This document shows positions 50,842-59,308 of a DNA stretch of 64,000 nt, in pieces. The notes below the pieces were generated by a model. That model made no database searches. It worked only from the letters and a program-made list of their open reading frames with translations, and had not been told where the DNA came from. The stretch spans positions 41,711 through 105,710 of the forward strand of contig CAJTPZ010000008.1 of assembly GCA_910578395.1 (NCBI GenBank), given 5' to 3'. The position numbers and the translations under genes are program-made. This stretch comes from an uncultured Muribaculaceae bacterium. Its GTDB lineage: Bacteria > Bacteroidota > Bacteroidia > Bacteroidales > Muribaculaceae. Within the stretch, counting starts at the first letter, position 1; every line of letters starts with the position of its first letter.

Positions 50842-52053
50842 ATGTCTTCGAAAAAAAGGCTTATATCGTCGGTGATATTGATCTTGACGGTCAAGTGTAT
50901 AATTGCTGACGATAATATAAAAAATGAATTCAATCCTGTCACTACAGGAGTTACATCGCTGTCAATAGCTCCTGATGCGAGAGGTGCCGCAATGGGTGAT
51001 ATAGGTGCAGCTACAGAGCCTGACGCCAACAGTCAGTTCTGGAACCCTTCTAAATATGCTTTTGCATATAATCGCTTAGGAGTCTCTGTCAATTATACTC
51101 CCTGGCTTCGGAAGCTTGTAAATGATATCTTTCTTGCGGATGTTAGTGGCTATTGGAAGCTCGGTTATGAGGATAGTCAGGCTGTGAGTGCCTCTTTCCG
51201 CTATTTTTCTCTCGGAGATGTGATTTCATGCGATGATTCAGGCAATATAATGCAGTCGCTTAATCCCTATGAACTGTCGTTTGATGTAGGATATTCCAGA
51301 AAGTTGTCTGATAAATACTCTATGGGTGTTGTGTTGAGGTACATATATTCAGATCTCGGATTTGCTGATTCCTATGCCGGTAATCAGTCGACTGGTGCAT
51401 CTGCTTTTTCGGCCGATATCTCCGGATATTTTACCACATACCCAATTATAGGCCGAAATGAATGCCAATGCTCTTGGGGGTGGAACATATCCAACATAGG
51501 AACAAAGGTAGGGTATAATAACGGGGAGCAGCCAGCCTTTCTTCCAACCAATTTACGTCTTGGTACAACATTTATGTTTCCGCTTGCCGAATATCATAAT
51601 CTTGCATTTTCGGTAGATCTTAATAAACTGCTTGTGCCTACACGTCCACGCGAATCTGACTTTGATATGAGTACAGAAGCAGGGCAGACCGACTATCTTA
51701 AAGCTATAGAAAATTGGGAGGACATGTCACCTGTTTCGGGAATTTTCAAGTCTTTCAGTGACGCACCAGGCGGGTTCAAAGAGGAGATGCGTGAGATATA
51801 TTATTCATTCGGTGCCGAGTACAGCTATAACCGGCAGTTCTTTCTACGTGCCGGTTATTATCATGAGAACCAATATAAAGGCAACAGGCAATATTTTGGT
51901 TTGGGAACTGGCTTTAAAATCAGTGCATTCAATGTTGATGCAGCGTATATGGTCGCTACAGCAAAGACTTCTCCACTCGACCAGACACTCCGGTTCTCAA
52001 TCTCTTTTGATCTGGATGGAATCAGAGAAATATTTGGAAGAGGTAGCAAATAA
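50842..52053 (+). CDS. porV: PorV-type outer-membrane protein of the type IX secretion system
   Basis: 403 residues with a signal peptide (to about 22). The mature start NEFNPVTTGVTSLSIAPDARGAAMGDIGAATEPDANSQFWNPSKYAFAYNRLGVSVNYTPWLRK is the conserved opening of PorV/LptO proteins. The rest is a barrel ending ISFDLDGIREIFGRGSK. PorV shuttles type IX cargo from the SOV pore to the attachment complex (family knowledge). No other type IX gene (porU, sov, porK-N) lies in this window, so the gene is dispersed from its partners. Confidence 0.88.
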   Translation: MSSKKRLISSVILILTVKCIIADDNIKNEFNPVTTGVTSLSIAPDARGAAMGDIGAATEPDANSQFWNPSKYAFAYNRLGVSVNYTPWLRKLVNDIFLADVSGYWKLGYEDSQAVSASFRYFSLGDVISCDDSGNIMQSLNPYELSFDVGYSRKLSDKYSMGVVLRYIYSDLGFADSYAGNQSTGASAFSADISGYFTTYPIIGRNECQCSWGWNISNIGTKVGYNNGEQPAFLPTNLRLGTTFMFPLAEYHNLAFSVDLNKLLVPTRPRESDFDMSTEAGQTDYLKAIENWEDMSPVSGIFKSFSDAPGGFKEEMREIYYSFGAEYSYNRQFFLRAGYYHENQYKGNRQYFGLGTGFKISAFNVDAAYMVATAKTSPLDQTLRFSISFDLDGIREIFGRGSK

Positions 52054-52069
52054 AAAGCATAAAAATCCG

Positions 52070-52077
52070 TATATTCG
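52070..52077 (+). promoter_or_regulatory. Possible -7 box of the pRiA4b-like gene
   Basis: TATATTCG, one mismatch from TAnnTTTG, 36 bp upstream of the start. The same TTCG variant is seen at carA. Confidence 0.35.
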
Positions 52078-52112
52078 CGTAAACTTTCATTAAACTGAAT
52101 TATTACGTTGAT

Positions 52113-52670
52113 ATGATATATTCTTTCCGTATTGTTTCTGATGAAGTCGACGATTTCAAACGTGAAATAAAGATTGATGCAGAAGCGTCGTTTCTGGAAC
52201 TGCGTGATGCGATCTGTAAGGCATGTGGCTGGTCGGCAAATCAGATGTCGAGTTTCTTTTTGTGTAATTCCGGGTGGGAGAAACAGAAAGAGGTGACATT
52301 GGAGGATATGGGGAGCGACGAGTCAATGAAGAATCTGTATCAGATGAGCGATACTGCATTGGCTGATCTAATGGAGATAAAAGGCCAGCGTATGCTGTTC
52401 ACGTTCGATTATTTTACCGATCGCTCACTTTACATGGAACTAACCGATATCGATCCTGCTAAAAACATGATCGATGCAGTTTGTGTATATGGCAAAGGTG
52501 ATGCGCCGCGGCAGGAAATCGATATAGATGAATTTGATCTGCAAAGTGATACGATTGCTTCTATGGCAGCAGATGCAGAGATGGATCTTGATGATGACAT
52601 GTATCCGGATGAGTCTATCGATGACATTGACGCGGATAACACCTATAGCGACTACGACAATATATACTGA
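52113..52670 (+). CDS. pRiA4b ORF-3-like protein
   Basis: 185 residues. The N-terminal two thirds (IYSFRIVSDEVDDFKREIKIDAEASFLELRDAICKACGWSANQMSSFFLCNSGWEK ... MLFTFDYFTDRSLYMELTDI) match the plasmid pRiA4b ORF-3-like domain, a compact fold found in many chromosomes, of unknown biochemistry. The C-terminal quarter is very acidic (DLDDDMYPDESIDDIDADNTYSDYD) and probably disordered. It precedes a BadF-type kinase gene by 24 bp. No transposase is nearby, so there is no sign of a mobile element. Confidence 0.82.
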   Translation: MIYSFRIVSDEVDDFKREIKIDAEASFLELRDAICKACGWSANQMSSFFLCNSGWEKQKEVTLEDMGSDESMKNLYQMSDTALADLMEIKGQRMLFTFDYFTDRSLYMELTDIDPAKNMIDAVCVYGKGDAPRQEIDIDEFDLQSDTIASMAADAEMDLDDDMYPDESIDDIDADNTYSDYDNIY

Positions 52671-52694
52671 CATAATAACTAAATTTGAAATATT

Positions 52695-53534
52695 ATGATT
52701 ATTATCGCAGACAGCAGTTCCACGCGTACGGAATGGACGCTTCTTGACGGTGATGTCATAGTTGCGCATGCTCTAACACAAGGGCTTAATCCATTCTATC
52801 TTTCGCGAAGAGAGATAAGTCATATCATACGTCTCGGTCTGCCGGATGTTTTTTTCAAGCGTAGGTGGGAGCAGATATATTTTTATGGTGCCGGTTGTGC
52901 CAACCCGGAACGTAATAAAATCGTAGAGCTCTCGCTTAATGCTCAGTTCCGCACTCCTGTCACAATCAATAGCGATCTATTAGGGTCGGCCAGAGGTCTG
53001 TTTGGAACAGAATCCGGTATGGCATGTATTCTTGGCTCCGGCTCCAATTCATGTCTCTTTGATGGAGAAAGCATTGTCGCAAACGTCAGATCCGGAGGCT
53101 TTATTCTCGGAGATGAGGGGAGCGGTGGCGCACTTGGTAGGCAGTTTGCAAGTGACTGTCTTAAAGGAATCGCTCCAAAGGACCTTGTTGAGGAGTTTTT
53201 TGATGAATACAAACTCAGCAAAGATAGTATGGTTGATGCTGTATACACATTTCCGCATGTCAACCGCACGCTGTCGACCTATGCTGTTTTTCTGGCAAAA
53301 CATGTGAGCCATCCTTATGTTGTCACAACGGTGCGTGAGGAGTTTTCTAAGTTTTTCCGGCGCAATGTGCTTCTTTATCCGTCGCATAAAGATGTGAATA
53401 CCGGTTTTGTCGGTTCGATTGCAGTGACGTTTGAAAACATATTACGTGAAGTAGGTGATAGCTATGGTATAAATATCAGCAAGATATCATCAAGTTCGAT
53501 GGACGGGCTTGTTCTTCACCATGCAAGCCGATGA
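52695..53534 (+). CDS. BadF/BadG-type ATPase (N-acetylglucosamine-kinase-like)
   Basis: 279 residues of the ASKHA sugar-kinase/BadF fold. The phosphate-1 loop MIIIADSSSTRTEWTLLDG, the connect motif and phosphate-2 region GMACILGSGSNSCLFDGE, and the adenosine region SGGFILGDEGSGGALGRQ are recognisable. This family in Bacteroidetes includes GlcNAc kinases and proteins of unknown substrate. Its stop overlaps the methyltransferase start by 4 nt (ATGA). The pRiA4b-like gene lies upstream. Confidence 0.88.
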   Translation: MIIIADSSSTRTEWTLLDGDVIVAHALTQGLNPFYLSRREISHIIRLGLPDVFFKRRWEQIYFYGAGCANPERNKIVELSLNAQFRTPVTINSDLLGSARGLFGTESGMACILGSGSNSCLFDGESIVANVRSGGFILGDEGSGGALGRQFASDCLKGIAPKDLVEEFFDEYKLSKDSMVDAVYTFPHVNRTLSTYAVFLAKHVSHPYVVTTVREEFSKFFRRNVLLYPSHKDVNTGFVGSIAVTFENILREVGDSYGINISKISSSSMDGLVLHHASR

Positions 53535-54757
53535 CTCAGGAATCGGTTTTCGGTGAGGATTACTTCAAATGGGTATCTGAGCATTCAGGAGATGACCCTG
53601 ACCGTCTCAGACTGGCATTTCATTCCGATGAGCGACCCTGGATCAAGTATGCGATAACGCATGTAGCATCTTTGCGTCGTGCCGATAAAAAATTTCAGAC
53701 TGTGACAGGGGAGTCCATGTCGCCGTCTGTAATAGCGTCAGAGTTAGCTTTGCAGCAGTCCACATCGGCAGATATAGCTCTTTTACATGCATCAATATTG
53801 GCCGAACATGTTGCATGTGGGGCTGATGTGCTTGACATGACATGTGGACTTGGTACTGATTCGCGTGCTCTTTCTCGTTTTTTTAATGTGACTGCATGTG
53901 AGGTAAATCCACTTCATGCAGCTATGGCCAAGGAAAATTTCCGCAATATCGGTAATGTGGAAATTATTGAGACTGACAGTGTGAATTACCTTGGAACGGT
54001 TCCTCTTGGACGTTTTAAGGCGATCTTTATTGATCCGGCACGTCGTGACAATATCGGACGTCGCGTCTACGGGATAAGAGATTGTACCCCTGATCTTATT
54101 GAAATATATCCGACGCTTCGTGCCACAGGTGCTGTCGTTATGTGCAAGCTTTCGCCTATGATTGATATATCGCAGACACTTGCAGATCTTAAAGGTGTGT
54201 CGGAAGTTCATGTAATAGGCGACGGAAGGGAATGCAAGGAGTTGGTAGTGGTGATTGATCCGTTATTACAGATGCTTGAATCATGTGATGTGCCCGTTTC
54301 ATTATGGACGTCATCGTGTCGATGTGATTTTAGGTTTACGATATCGTCGGAATCCGCAGCAAAACCGCTTCCGTTTGCCATGCCGGCTGTTGGGGATACG
54401 CTGTGGATTCCCAGTGCAGTAGCAATGAAAGGAGGCTGTTTCAACCTTCTATCAAAAGTATTTGGAATATCTCCGGTGTCATCAAATACCCATGTGTATG
54501 TGTCGGATCAAGCTGATCTGTCGGGATTTCCAGGGCATGGAGAGCAGATCACCGATGTGATTCAATGGAAATCGTCGGAATTGAAGCGGTTAAAGCGGCT
54601 GAAACTGAAAGCATGTGCCCGTGTCCGGAATTTTGGCATGACAGCTTCGCAGCTTGCTGAAAAGCTTGGACTTGGCGCAGGCTCAGATTCAGTTATGATC
54701 ACAGGAATTACGCTTGCCGATGGTTCGCGGCTACTCATTCAGAGTAGCCGCATGTAA
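53531..54757 (+). CDS. Class I SAM-dependent methyltransferase with THUMP-like domain
   Basis: 408 residues. The SAM-binding motif VLDMTCGLGTDSRALS (about 97-112) and the catalytic-type loop IFIDPARRDN (about 158-167) fit an RNA or N-type methyltransferase. The C-terminal half ends with a THUMP-like fold (RLKACARVRNFGMTASQLAEKLGLGAGSDSVMITG). An RNA target is suggested by the fold but is not shown. The last ten codons form the 10-bp stem of a hairpin (54727-54751). It is convergent with uvrA, 7 bp apart. Confidence 0.85.
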   Translation: MTQESVFGEDYFKWVSEHSGDDPDRLRLAFHSDERPWIKYAITHVASLRRADKKFQTVTGESMSPSVIASELALQQSTSADIALLHASILAEHVACGADVLDMTCGLGTDSRALSRFFNVTACEVNPLHAAMAKENFRNIGNVEIIETDSVNYLGTVPLGRFKAIFIDPARRDNIGRRVYGIRDCTPDLIEIYPTLRATGAVVMCKLSPMIDISQTLADLKGVSEVHVIGDGRECKELVVVIDPLLQMLESCDVPVSLWTSSCRCDFRFTISSESAAKPLPFAMPAVGDTLWIPSAVAMKGGCFNLLSKVFGISPVSSNTHVYVSDQADLSGFPGHGEQITDVIQWKSSELKRLKRLKLKACARVRNFGMTASQLAEKLGLGAGSDSVMITGITLADGSRLLIQSSRM

Positions 54758-54776
54758 CTATATATTATAGTTTTTC
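54727..54776 (+). terminator. Terminator embedded in the end of the methyltransferase gene
   Basis: A perfect 10-bp stem GCGGCTACTC (54727-54736) / GAGTAGCCGC (54742-54751) lies within the last codons. A second palindrome, AACTATA-TAT-TATAGTT, follows with a TTTTT run. The convergent uvrA stop is immediately beyond. Confidence 0.65.
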
Positions 54777-57560
54777 CTTGAGGTATCTTCCGGTATAGCT
54801 CGATTTGCATTCTGCAATAGTTTCCGGAGTGCCGCAGCAGACTATTTCGCCTCCGGCATCGCCTCCCTCAGGTCCTATGTCGATGACATGATCGGCCGTT
54901 TTTATAACATCAAGATTGTGTTCGATTATTATAACGGTATGTCCGAGTGCCAGAAGCCGTTGAAATGAGTCGTGCAGTTTTTTTATGTCGTGGAAGTGGA
55001 GTCCGGTTGTAGGTTCATCAAAGATAAACATCGTGGGATCCTGACGCTCAAGTGACAGATAATAGGCAAGTTTCACACGCTGATTCTCTCCGCCCGAAAG
55101 AGTTGAGCTTGATTGTCCCAGTGTGATATATCCGAGTCCTACGTCTTGTAAAGGTTTTAGTCTTTTTACAATTTTTCTTTCAGTTGTGTTGTCGGTTTCA
55201 GAGAAGAATTTTATAGCGTCGTCAACTGTCAGTTCAAGTATGTCGGAAATATTTTTTCCTCTGTAAGTTACTTCAAGAATATCGTGCTTGTAACGTTTGC
55301 CATGGCATGAGTCGCAGGTCAGCACAAGATCAGCCATAAACTGCATTTCTATGGAGATCACGCCTTCGCCTTTGCACTCTTCGCATCTGCCTCCTTCGGC
55401 ATTGAATGAGAAATAAGCGGGAGTATAACCCATCTGCTTCGACATTTGCTGTGATGCCATAAGACTACGGATCTCATCAAACGCCTTGAGATATGTAGCA
55501 GGGTTGCTTCGTGTCGATTTTCCAATGGGATTCTGATCGACAAATTCTACTCGGCTTATACGTGATAGATCTCCTTCAAGCGATAAATAGGCTCCTGGTG
55601 CGTCACCCGGTTCTCCAAGATGGCGTAGCATTGAACGGTAAAGTATATCGCGGACAAGTGTGGATTTGCCTGAACCGCTCACACCGGTCACTACAGTGAG
55701 TACGCCAAGCGGAAATTCCACATCGATATTTTTAAGATTGTTCTCTGATGCACCTTTTATTATTATTCTGTCGCGCCATTTACGTCGTGTCTGTGGTATG
55801 GCTATTTTATCTTTGCCCATTAGGAAAGCGGCAGTGTGGCTTCTTTTTGCATGCGCGAGTTCTGATGGTTCTCCCTGAAATACTATTTCTCCGCCGTTGC
55901 TACTTGCGTCAGGACCGACATCTATCAGATAATCGGCAGAACGCATTATTTCTTCATCATGTTCCACTACAACAACTGTGTTTCCGATTGACTGTAGCTT
56001 GCGCAATACTCCAATAAGCTTTTCGGTGTCACGTGAGTGCAGACCTATGCTTGGCTCATCGAGTATATACATTGATCCTACAAGAGCGCTGCCGAGAGAA
56101 GTGGCAAGATTTATGCGCTGGCTTTCTCCTCCCGATAAAGAGGATGACAGCCGGTCAAGTGTGAGATACCCTACACCTACATCAACAAGAAAGCCTGTGC
56201 GGTTTTTAAGTTCGACAATCAGTCTGCGGCCTATCAAAGAATCATTGCCTTCGAGATTAAGGTCTGAAATCCATTTATGCAGATCCCATATAGGCATTTT
56301 CACAAGGTCAGTGATACTTTTCCCGGCTATTTTCACATATTGGGCACTTTTTTTAAGCCGTGAGCCGTGACATTCCGGACACAAGGTTTTGCCGCGATAA
56401 CGGGCCTTCAGTACGCGATATTGGATTTTATATTGATTTTCATCGACCATTTGGAAAAAATCGTCGATGCATCCCGTGAATTTTCCATTGCCATGCCAAA
56501 GTATATCTTTTTGTTCATCGGTCAGTTCGGAGTAGGGCTTATGAACCGGAAAATCAATATTGCCTGCAATATGTATAAAATTGCGTTTCCATTCGCTCAT
56601 TTTCTCTCCTTTCCAACATGCGACCGCATCTTCGTAGACCGACAATGCCATATTTGGCACAACAAGACGCTCGTCGATGCCTATGGTCATGCCGAAACCT
56701 TCACATCTCGGACAGGCTCCGTAAGGATTATTGAAATTAAACATTTGATCCGACGGTTCCTCAAATTTTATTCCATCGGCTTCAAAACGGTTTGAAAAAA
56801 TGTAATGTGAAGGCAGTGAGTCTCTGCTTTCCCACACAATCAACCTGAATTCGCCGTTTCCTTCATAGAATGCGACTTCGGCACTCTCTGCCAGGCGGTT
56901 GAACTCGTCACCATGATGCATTACCGATAGTCGGTCGATTAGCAGTTCAAGCTTATCACTATCAGTAATTTTATTTTCAGAAATCAGATCTTCAATGTTC
57001 AGGAACTGTCCGTCACGAAACACCCTGCTATATCCTTGTTTCATCAAGATTTCAAGGTGAGTATGCAGATTTCGTCCTTCTGGCAAGGTTATTGCGACTG
57101 TAAGCGCTATTCTTGTACCTTCGTCGTAGCTGCATGCTGTATTCAGCACATCTTCGACGGTCTGTTTTTTTATAACTTGGCCGCTTACCGGAGAAATAGT
57201 TTTGCCTATGCGCCCAAAGAGCAACCGCAAATAGTCATATATCTCAGTAGAGGTGCCTACTGTCGATCTTGGATTTCGGGTGTTGACTTTTTGTTCGATT
57301 GCAATTGCTGGAGGTAACCCTTTTATCAGATCTACTTCTGGTTTGGACATTCTTTTGAGAAACTGGCGGGCATAGGCCGACAGGCTTTCCACATAGCGAC
57401 GCTGCCCTTCGGCGTATAGCGTGTCGAATGCAAGAGATGATTTTCCAGATCCGGAAAGTCCTGTTACGACAACAAGCTTGTTGCGAGGTATTTCGACATC
57501 AACACCTTTCAGATTGTTGACATGCGCTCCTTTTATTATAATGTTATTTTGCTTGCCCAT
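54765..57560 (-). CDS. uvrA: Excinuclease ABC subunit A
   Basis: A DNA-damage recognition ATPase of nucleotide excision repair. It has two ABC modules with Walker A motifs GLSGSGKSS (about 35) and GVSGSGKST (about 640), two LSGGE signatures (LSSSLSGGESQRINLAT and SSTLSGGENQRVKLA) and zinc modules (CPRCEGFG, CPECHGSR, CEECKGEG and CDSCHGKR). Its 931 residues are the expected length. The downstream flank is convergent with the methyltransferase gene, 7 bp apart. Confidence 0.98.
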   Translation of the reverse strand: MGKQNNIIIKGAHVNNLKGVDVEIPRNKLVVVTGLSGSGKSSLAFDTLYAEGQRRYVESLSAYARQFLKRMSKPEVDLIKGLPPAIAIEQKVNTRNPRSTVGTSTEIYDYLRLLFGRIGKTISPVSGQVIKKQTVEDVLNTACSYDEGTRIALTVAITLPEGRNLHTHLEILMKQGYSRVFRDGQFLNIEDLISENKITDSDKLELLIDRLSVMHHGDEFNRLAESAEVAFYEGNGEFRLIVWESRDSLPSHYIFSNRFEADGIKFEEPSDQMFNFNNPYGACPRCEGFGMTIGIDERLVVPNMALSVYEDAVACWKGEKMSEWKRNFIHIAGNIDFPVHKPYSELTDEQKDILWHGNGKFTGCIDDFFQMVDENQYKIQYRVLKARYRGKTLCPECHGSRLKKSAQYVKIAGKSITDLVKMPIWDLHKWISDLNLEGNDSLIGRRLIVELKNRTGFLVDVGVGYLTLDRLSSSLSGGESQRINLATSLGSALVGSMYILDEPSIGLHSRDTEKLIGVLRKLQSIGNTVVVVEHDEEIMRSADYLIDVGPDASSNGGEIVFQGEPSELAHAKRSHTAAFLMGKDKIAIPQTRRKWRDRIIIKGASENNLKNIDVEFPLGVLTVVTGVSGSGKSTLVRDILYRSMLRHLGEPGDAPGAYLSLEGDLSRISRVEFVDQNPIGKSTRSNPATYLKAFDEIRSLMASQQMSKQMGYTPAYFSFNAEGGRCEECKGEGVISIEMQFMADLVLTCDSCHGKRYKHDILEVTYRGKNISDILELTVDDAIKFFSETDNTTERKIVKRLKPLQDVGLGYITLGQSSSTLSGGENQRVKLAYYLSLERQDPTMFIFDEPTTGLHFHDIKKLHDSFQRLLALGHTVIIIEHNLDVIKTADHVIDIGPEGGDAGGEIVCCGTPETIAECKSSYTGRYLKEKL

Positions 57561-57579
57561 CTATTTTAGAATACGCTTT

Positions 57580-57611
57580 AAAACAACAAATCCGGTTACC
57601 CGGATTGTTTT
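57580..57611 (-). terminator. Terminator of the agmatine-deiminase-family gene
   Basis: AATCCGG (57589-57595) / CCGGATT (57600-57606) with a 4-nt loop, followed on the minus strand by TGTTGTTTTAAAG. It sits in the 50-bp gap before uvrA. Confidence 0.75.
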
Positions 57612-58654
57612 TAACAAATTGCTGTCGCTCCTGCATGCATCTGCATCGTGACGCAGTGCAATGAGCCGTGTTGTCGGATCAGTGCGTTACAATCAATTCC
57701 GATAATTTCGTGGTCTGGAAATGCGATTTTCATCATCTGTATCGCAAGCTGGTCGTTGAGAGCCTGATTATACACAGGCAACAGGATAGTTTTCGGCGTA
57801 ATCAAAAAATTTGCATAGGTGGCAGGAAGACGCTCTCCGTTTTCATCATATATGGGATCGGGTAGGGGAAGACCTATCAGATTGTAGGGTTGTCCGTCTG
57901 CGGTCCTGAAATTACGGAGTTCACATTCCATTTCTTCAAGTTCTTCGTTGTGCTGGTCACGCTCTATATAAGACTTGACATATAATATCGTGTTCTCATT
58001 AGCGAATCTTGCCAATGTGTCAATGTGACTGTCAGTATCGTCTCCTGCAAGATAACCGTGGTTTAACCAAAGTATTCTCTTGGCTCCGAGTATATGTTTC
58101 AATGACTCTTCTATCTCCTCACGAGTTTTTCCTCCGTTGCGGTTTGGCGACAAAAGGCATTCTGAGGTTGTTAGAATAGTACCAAGTCCATCCGATTCTA
58201 TCGATCCACCCTCAAGCGTGAAACTACGCTGATTTTCAAGTGTCAAAGAGTAGGCACCGGATTCTTTGGCACGTAGATTTATGAGGTTGTCGTTGGCTGA
58301 TGCAAATTTCAGTCCCCAGCCGTTAAATTGGAAATCTATAAATTTTTTGTAGCCATTTTCTTCAATGGTTATGGGGCCGAAGTCACGTGCCCATGTGTCA
58401 TCGGTTGGCACATCCACAAAAAATACCTTGTTTTTTGGTAAATCAGGTATAAGTTTCCGCGTCGCCTGTGAGTCAGGAGTGGCAATGACGACAGTCAGAC
58501 CAGCTTGCTCTACGATGCATTTGATAATTTCGTTGAAGCAACTACGGGCCTCATCAATCATATATGCCCAATCGGTATTTTCATGCGGGTATGCCATGAG
58601 TACCGACGCTACATCTTGGCTCCATTCGGCTGGCATTATGCGCGTATCAGGCAT
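57611..58654 (-). CDS. Agmatine deiminase / peptidyl-arginine-deiminase family enzyme
   Basis: 347 residues of the guanidine-modifying fold. Substrate-binding DDTWARDFGPI, GGSIESDGLG and catalytic His/Asp in DDTDSHIDTLARF are present. The catalytic Cys is C334 in SLHCVTMQMHAG near the C-terminus, in the position of the GGGIHCITQQ signature. Agmatine to N-carbamoylputrescine is the usual reaction; bacterial PAD activity is an alternative. There is no signal peptide, so a cytosolic role is likely. The start overlaps the small upstream gene by 8 nt. Confidence 0.9.
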   Translation of the reverse strand: MPDTRIMPAEWSQDVASVLMAYPHENTDWAYMIDEARSCFNEIIKCIVEQAGLTVVIATPDSQATRKLIPDLPKNKVFFVDVPTDDTWARDFGPITIEENGYKKFIDFQFNGWGLKFASANDNLINLRAKESGAYSLTLENQRSFTLEGGSIESDGLGTILTTSECLLSPNRNGGKTREEIEESLKHILGAKRILWLNHGYLAGDDTDSHIDTLARFANENTILYVKSYIERDQHNEELEEMECELRNFRTADGQPYNLIGLPLPDPIYDENGERLPATYANFLITPKTILLPVYNQALNDQLAIQMMKIAFPDHEIIGIDCNALIRQHGSLHCVTMQMHAGATAIC

Positions 58655-58886
58655 CTTCGTTATGATCAGAGAGTGAATCCCATACTGAGTTGCGGTTCTC
58701 TATGTATTCTTCACAGAAATCAAGAAATCCGTTGCGGAAACTACTGCCGTTTTCACTGCACCATTCCACATACAGATTCTTAAGTTCATTATCATCGGCA
58801 ATCATTTTTTTAAATTCGGCTTCGGCCATATCAATGCTGTCGATATCAGATATAATTTTGATAAACAGATCGGTAATTTCCGTCAT
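58647..58886 (-). CDS. Small acidic protein of unknown function
   Basis: From ATG 58886 (MTEITDLFIKIISDIDSIDMAE), 79 residues. Upstream in-frame codons cross the likely promoter and are rejected. It is strongly acidic, helical by eye, with SSFRNGFLDFCEEYIENRNSVWDSL. It overlaps the agmatine deiminase start by 8 nt and so is coupled. It could be a regulator or accessory, but no family is recognised. A TATTTTTG box lies at 58923-58930 on the minus strand. Confidence 0.65.
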   Translation of the reverse strand: MTEITDLFIKIISDIDSIDMAEAEFKKMIADDNELKNLYVEWCSENGSSFRNGFLDFCEEYIENRNSVWDSLSDHNEDA

Positions 58887-59071
58887 CTCGTAAAACAAAT
58901 AGCGATTTAAGATTAATAGCCCCAAAAATAGTGTTTTTTGTAAAAAAACATGCATTATAAAGAACCAAAAAGAGTGATTGAATGTTATAAAGACATAAAA
59001 CACAACTTGAATAAGTGATTTTGAGATACTTTCTAGCTATTTAGATTTTGATTGGATGATTGAATTAAGGG

Positions 59072-59107
59072 GTTCCGACCGCCGTGTAGGCTCTCGGGAC
59101 TCTGCTT
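59072..59107 (+). terminator. Orphan terminator-like hairpin on the plus strand
   Basis: GTTCCGA (59072-59078) pairs with TCGGGAC (59094-59100), with one G-T pair. An inner GCC/GGC stem closes a GTGTA loop. CTTTTT follows. No plus-strand gene lies upstream, so it could end a small RNA. Confidence 0.45.
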
Positions 59108-59199
59108 TTTAATCTATGTGCTGTTTTATAATTGTGTTGTTCTTTTTGAAAGATGTCTTAAAATGCTTTTTATCAGTGTTTGGATAAAAGCATAAAATT

Positions 59200-59231
59200 A
59201 GACGTGGGTTTCGTAGAAGAAACCCACGTCT
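59200..59231 (-). terminator. Terminator of the TPR/DUF4261 operon
   Basis: A 13-bp perfect stem (59200-59212 with 59219-59231, core AGACGTGGGTTTC), followed on the minus strand by AATTTTATGC. It lies 78 bp after the TPR-protein stop. Confidence 0.85.
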
Positions 59232-59308
59232 ATTGGTCGATAGAAATTAAAGTGATGTTGTAGAATTAAACGACTTATTTCAATGCATTAAAATTATAAA
59301 TGTATCTA

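Larger units (their letters stand above)
58887..59308. other. 422-bp intergenic region with two hairpins
   Basis: The region holds a -7 box for the small acidic gene (58923-58930), a GC-rich plus-strand hairpin with T-run (59072-59107), and the terminator of the TPR-protein gene (59200-59231). The remainder is AT-rich and shows no gene. Confidence 0.6.

Noticed and set aside
52113..52670. Reading the pRiA4b ORF-3-like gene as evidence of a mobile element
   Set aside because: This domain is common on chromosomes; no transposase, inverted repeat or target duplication is nearby.
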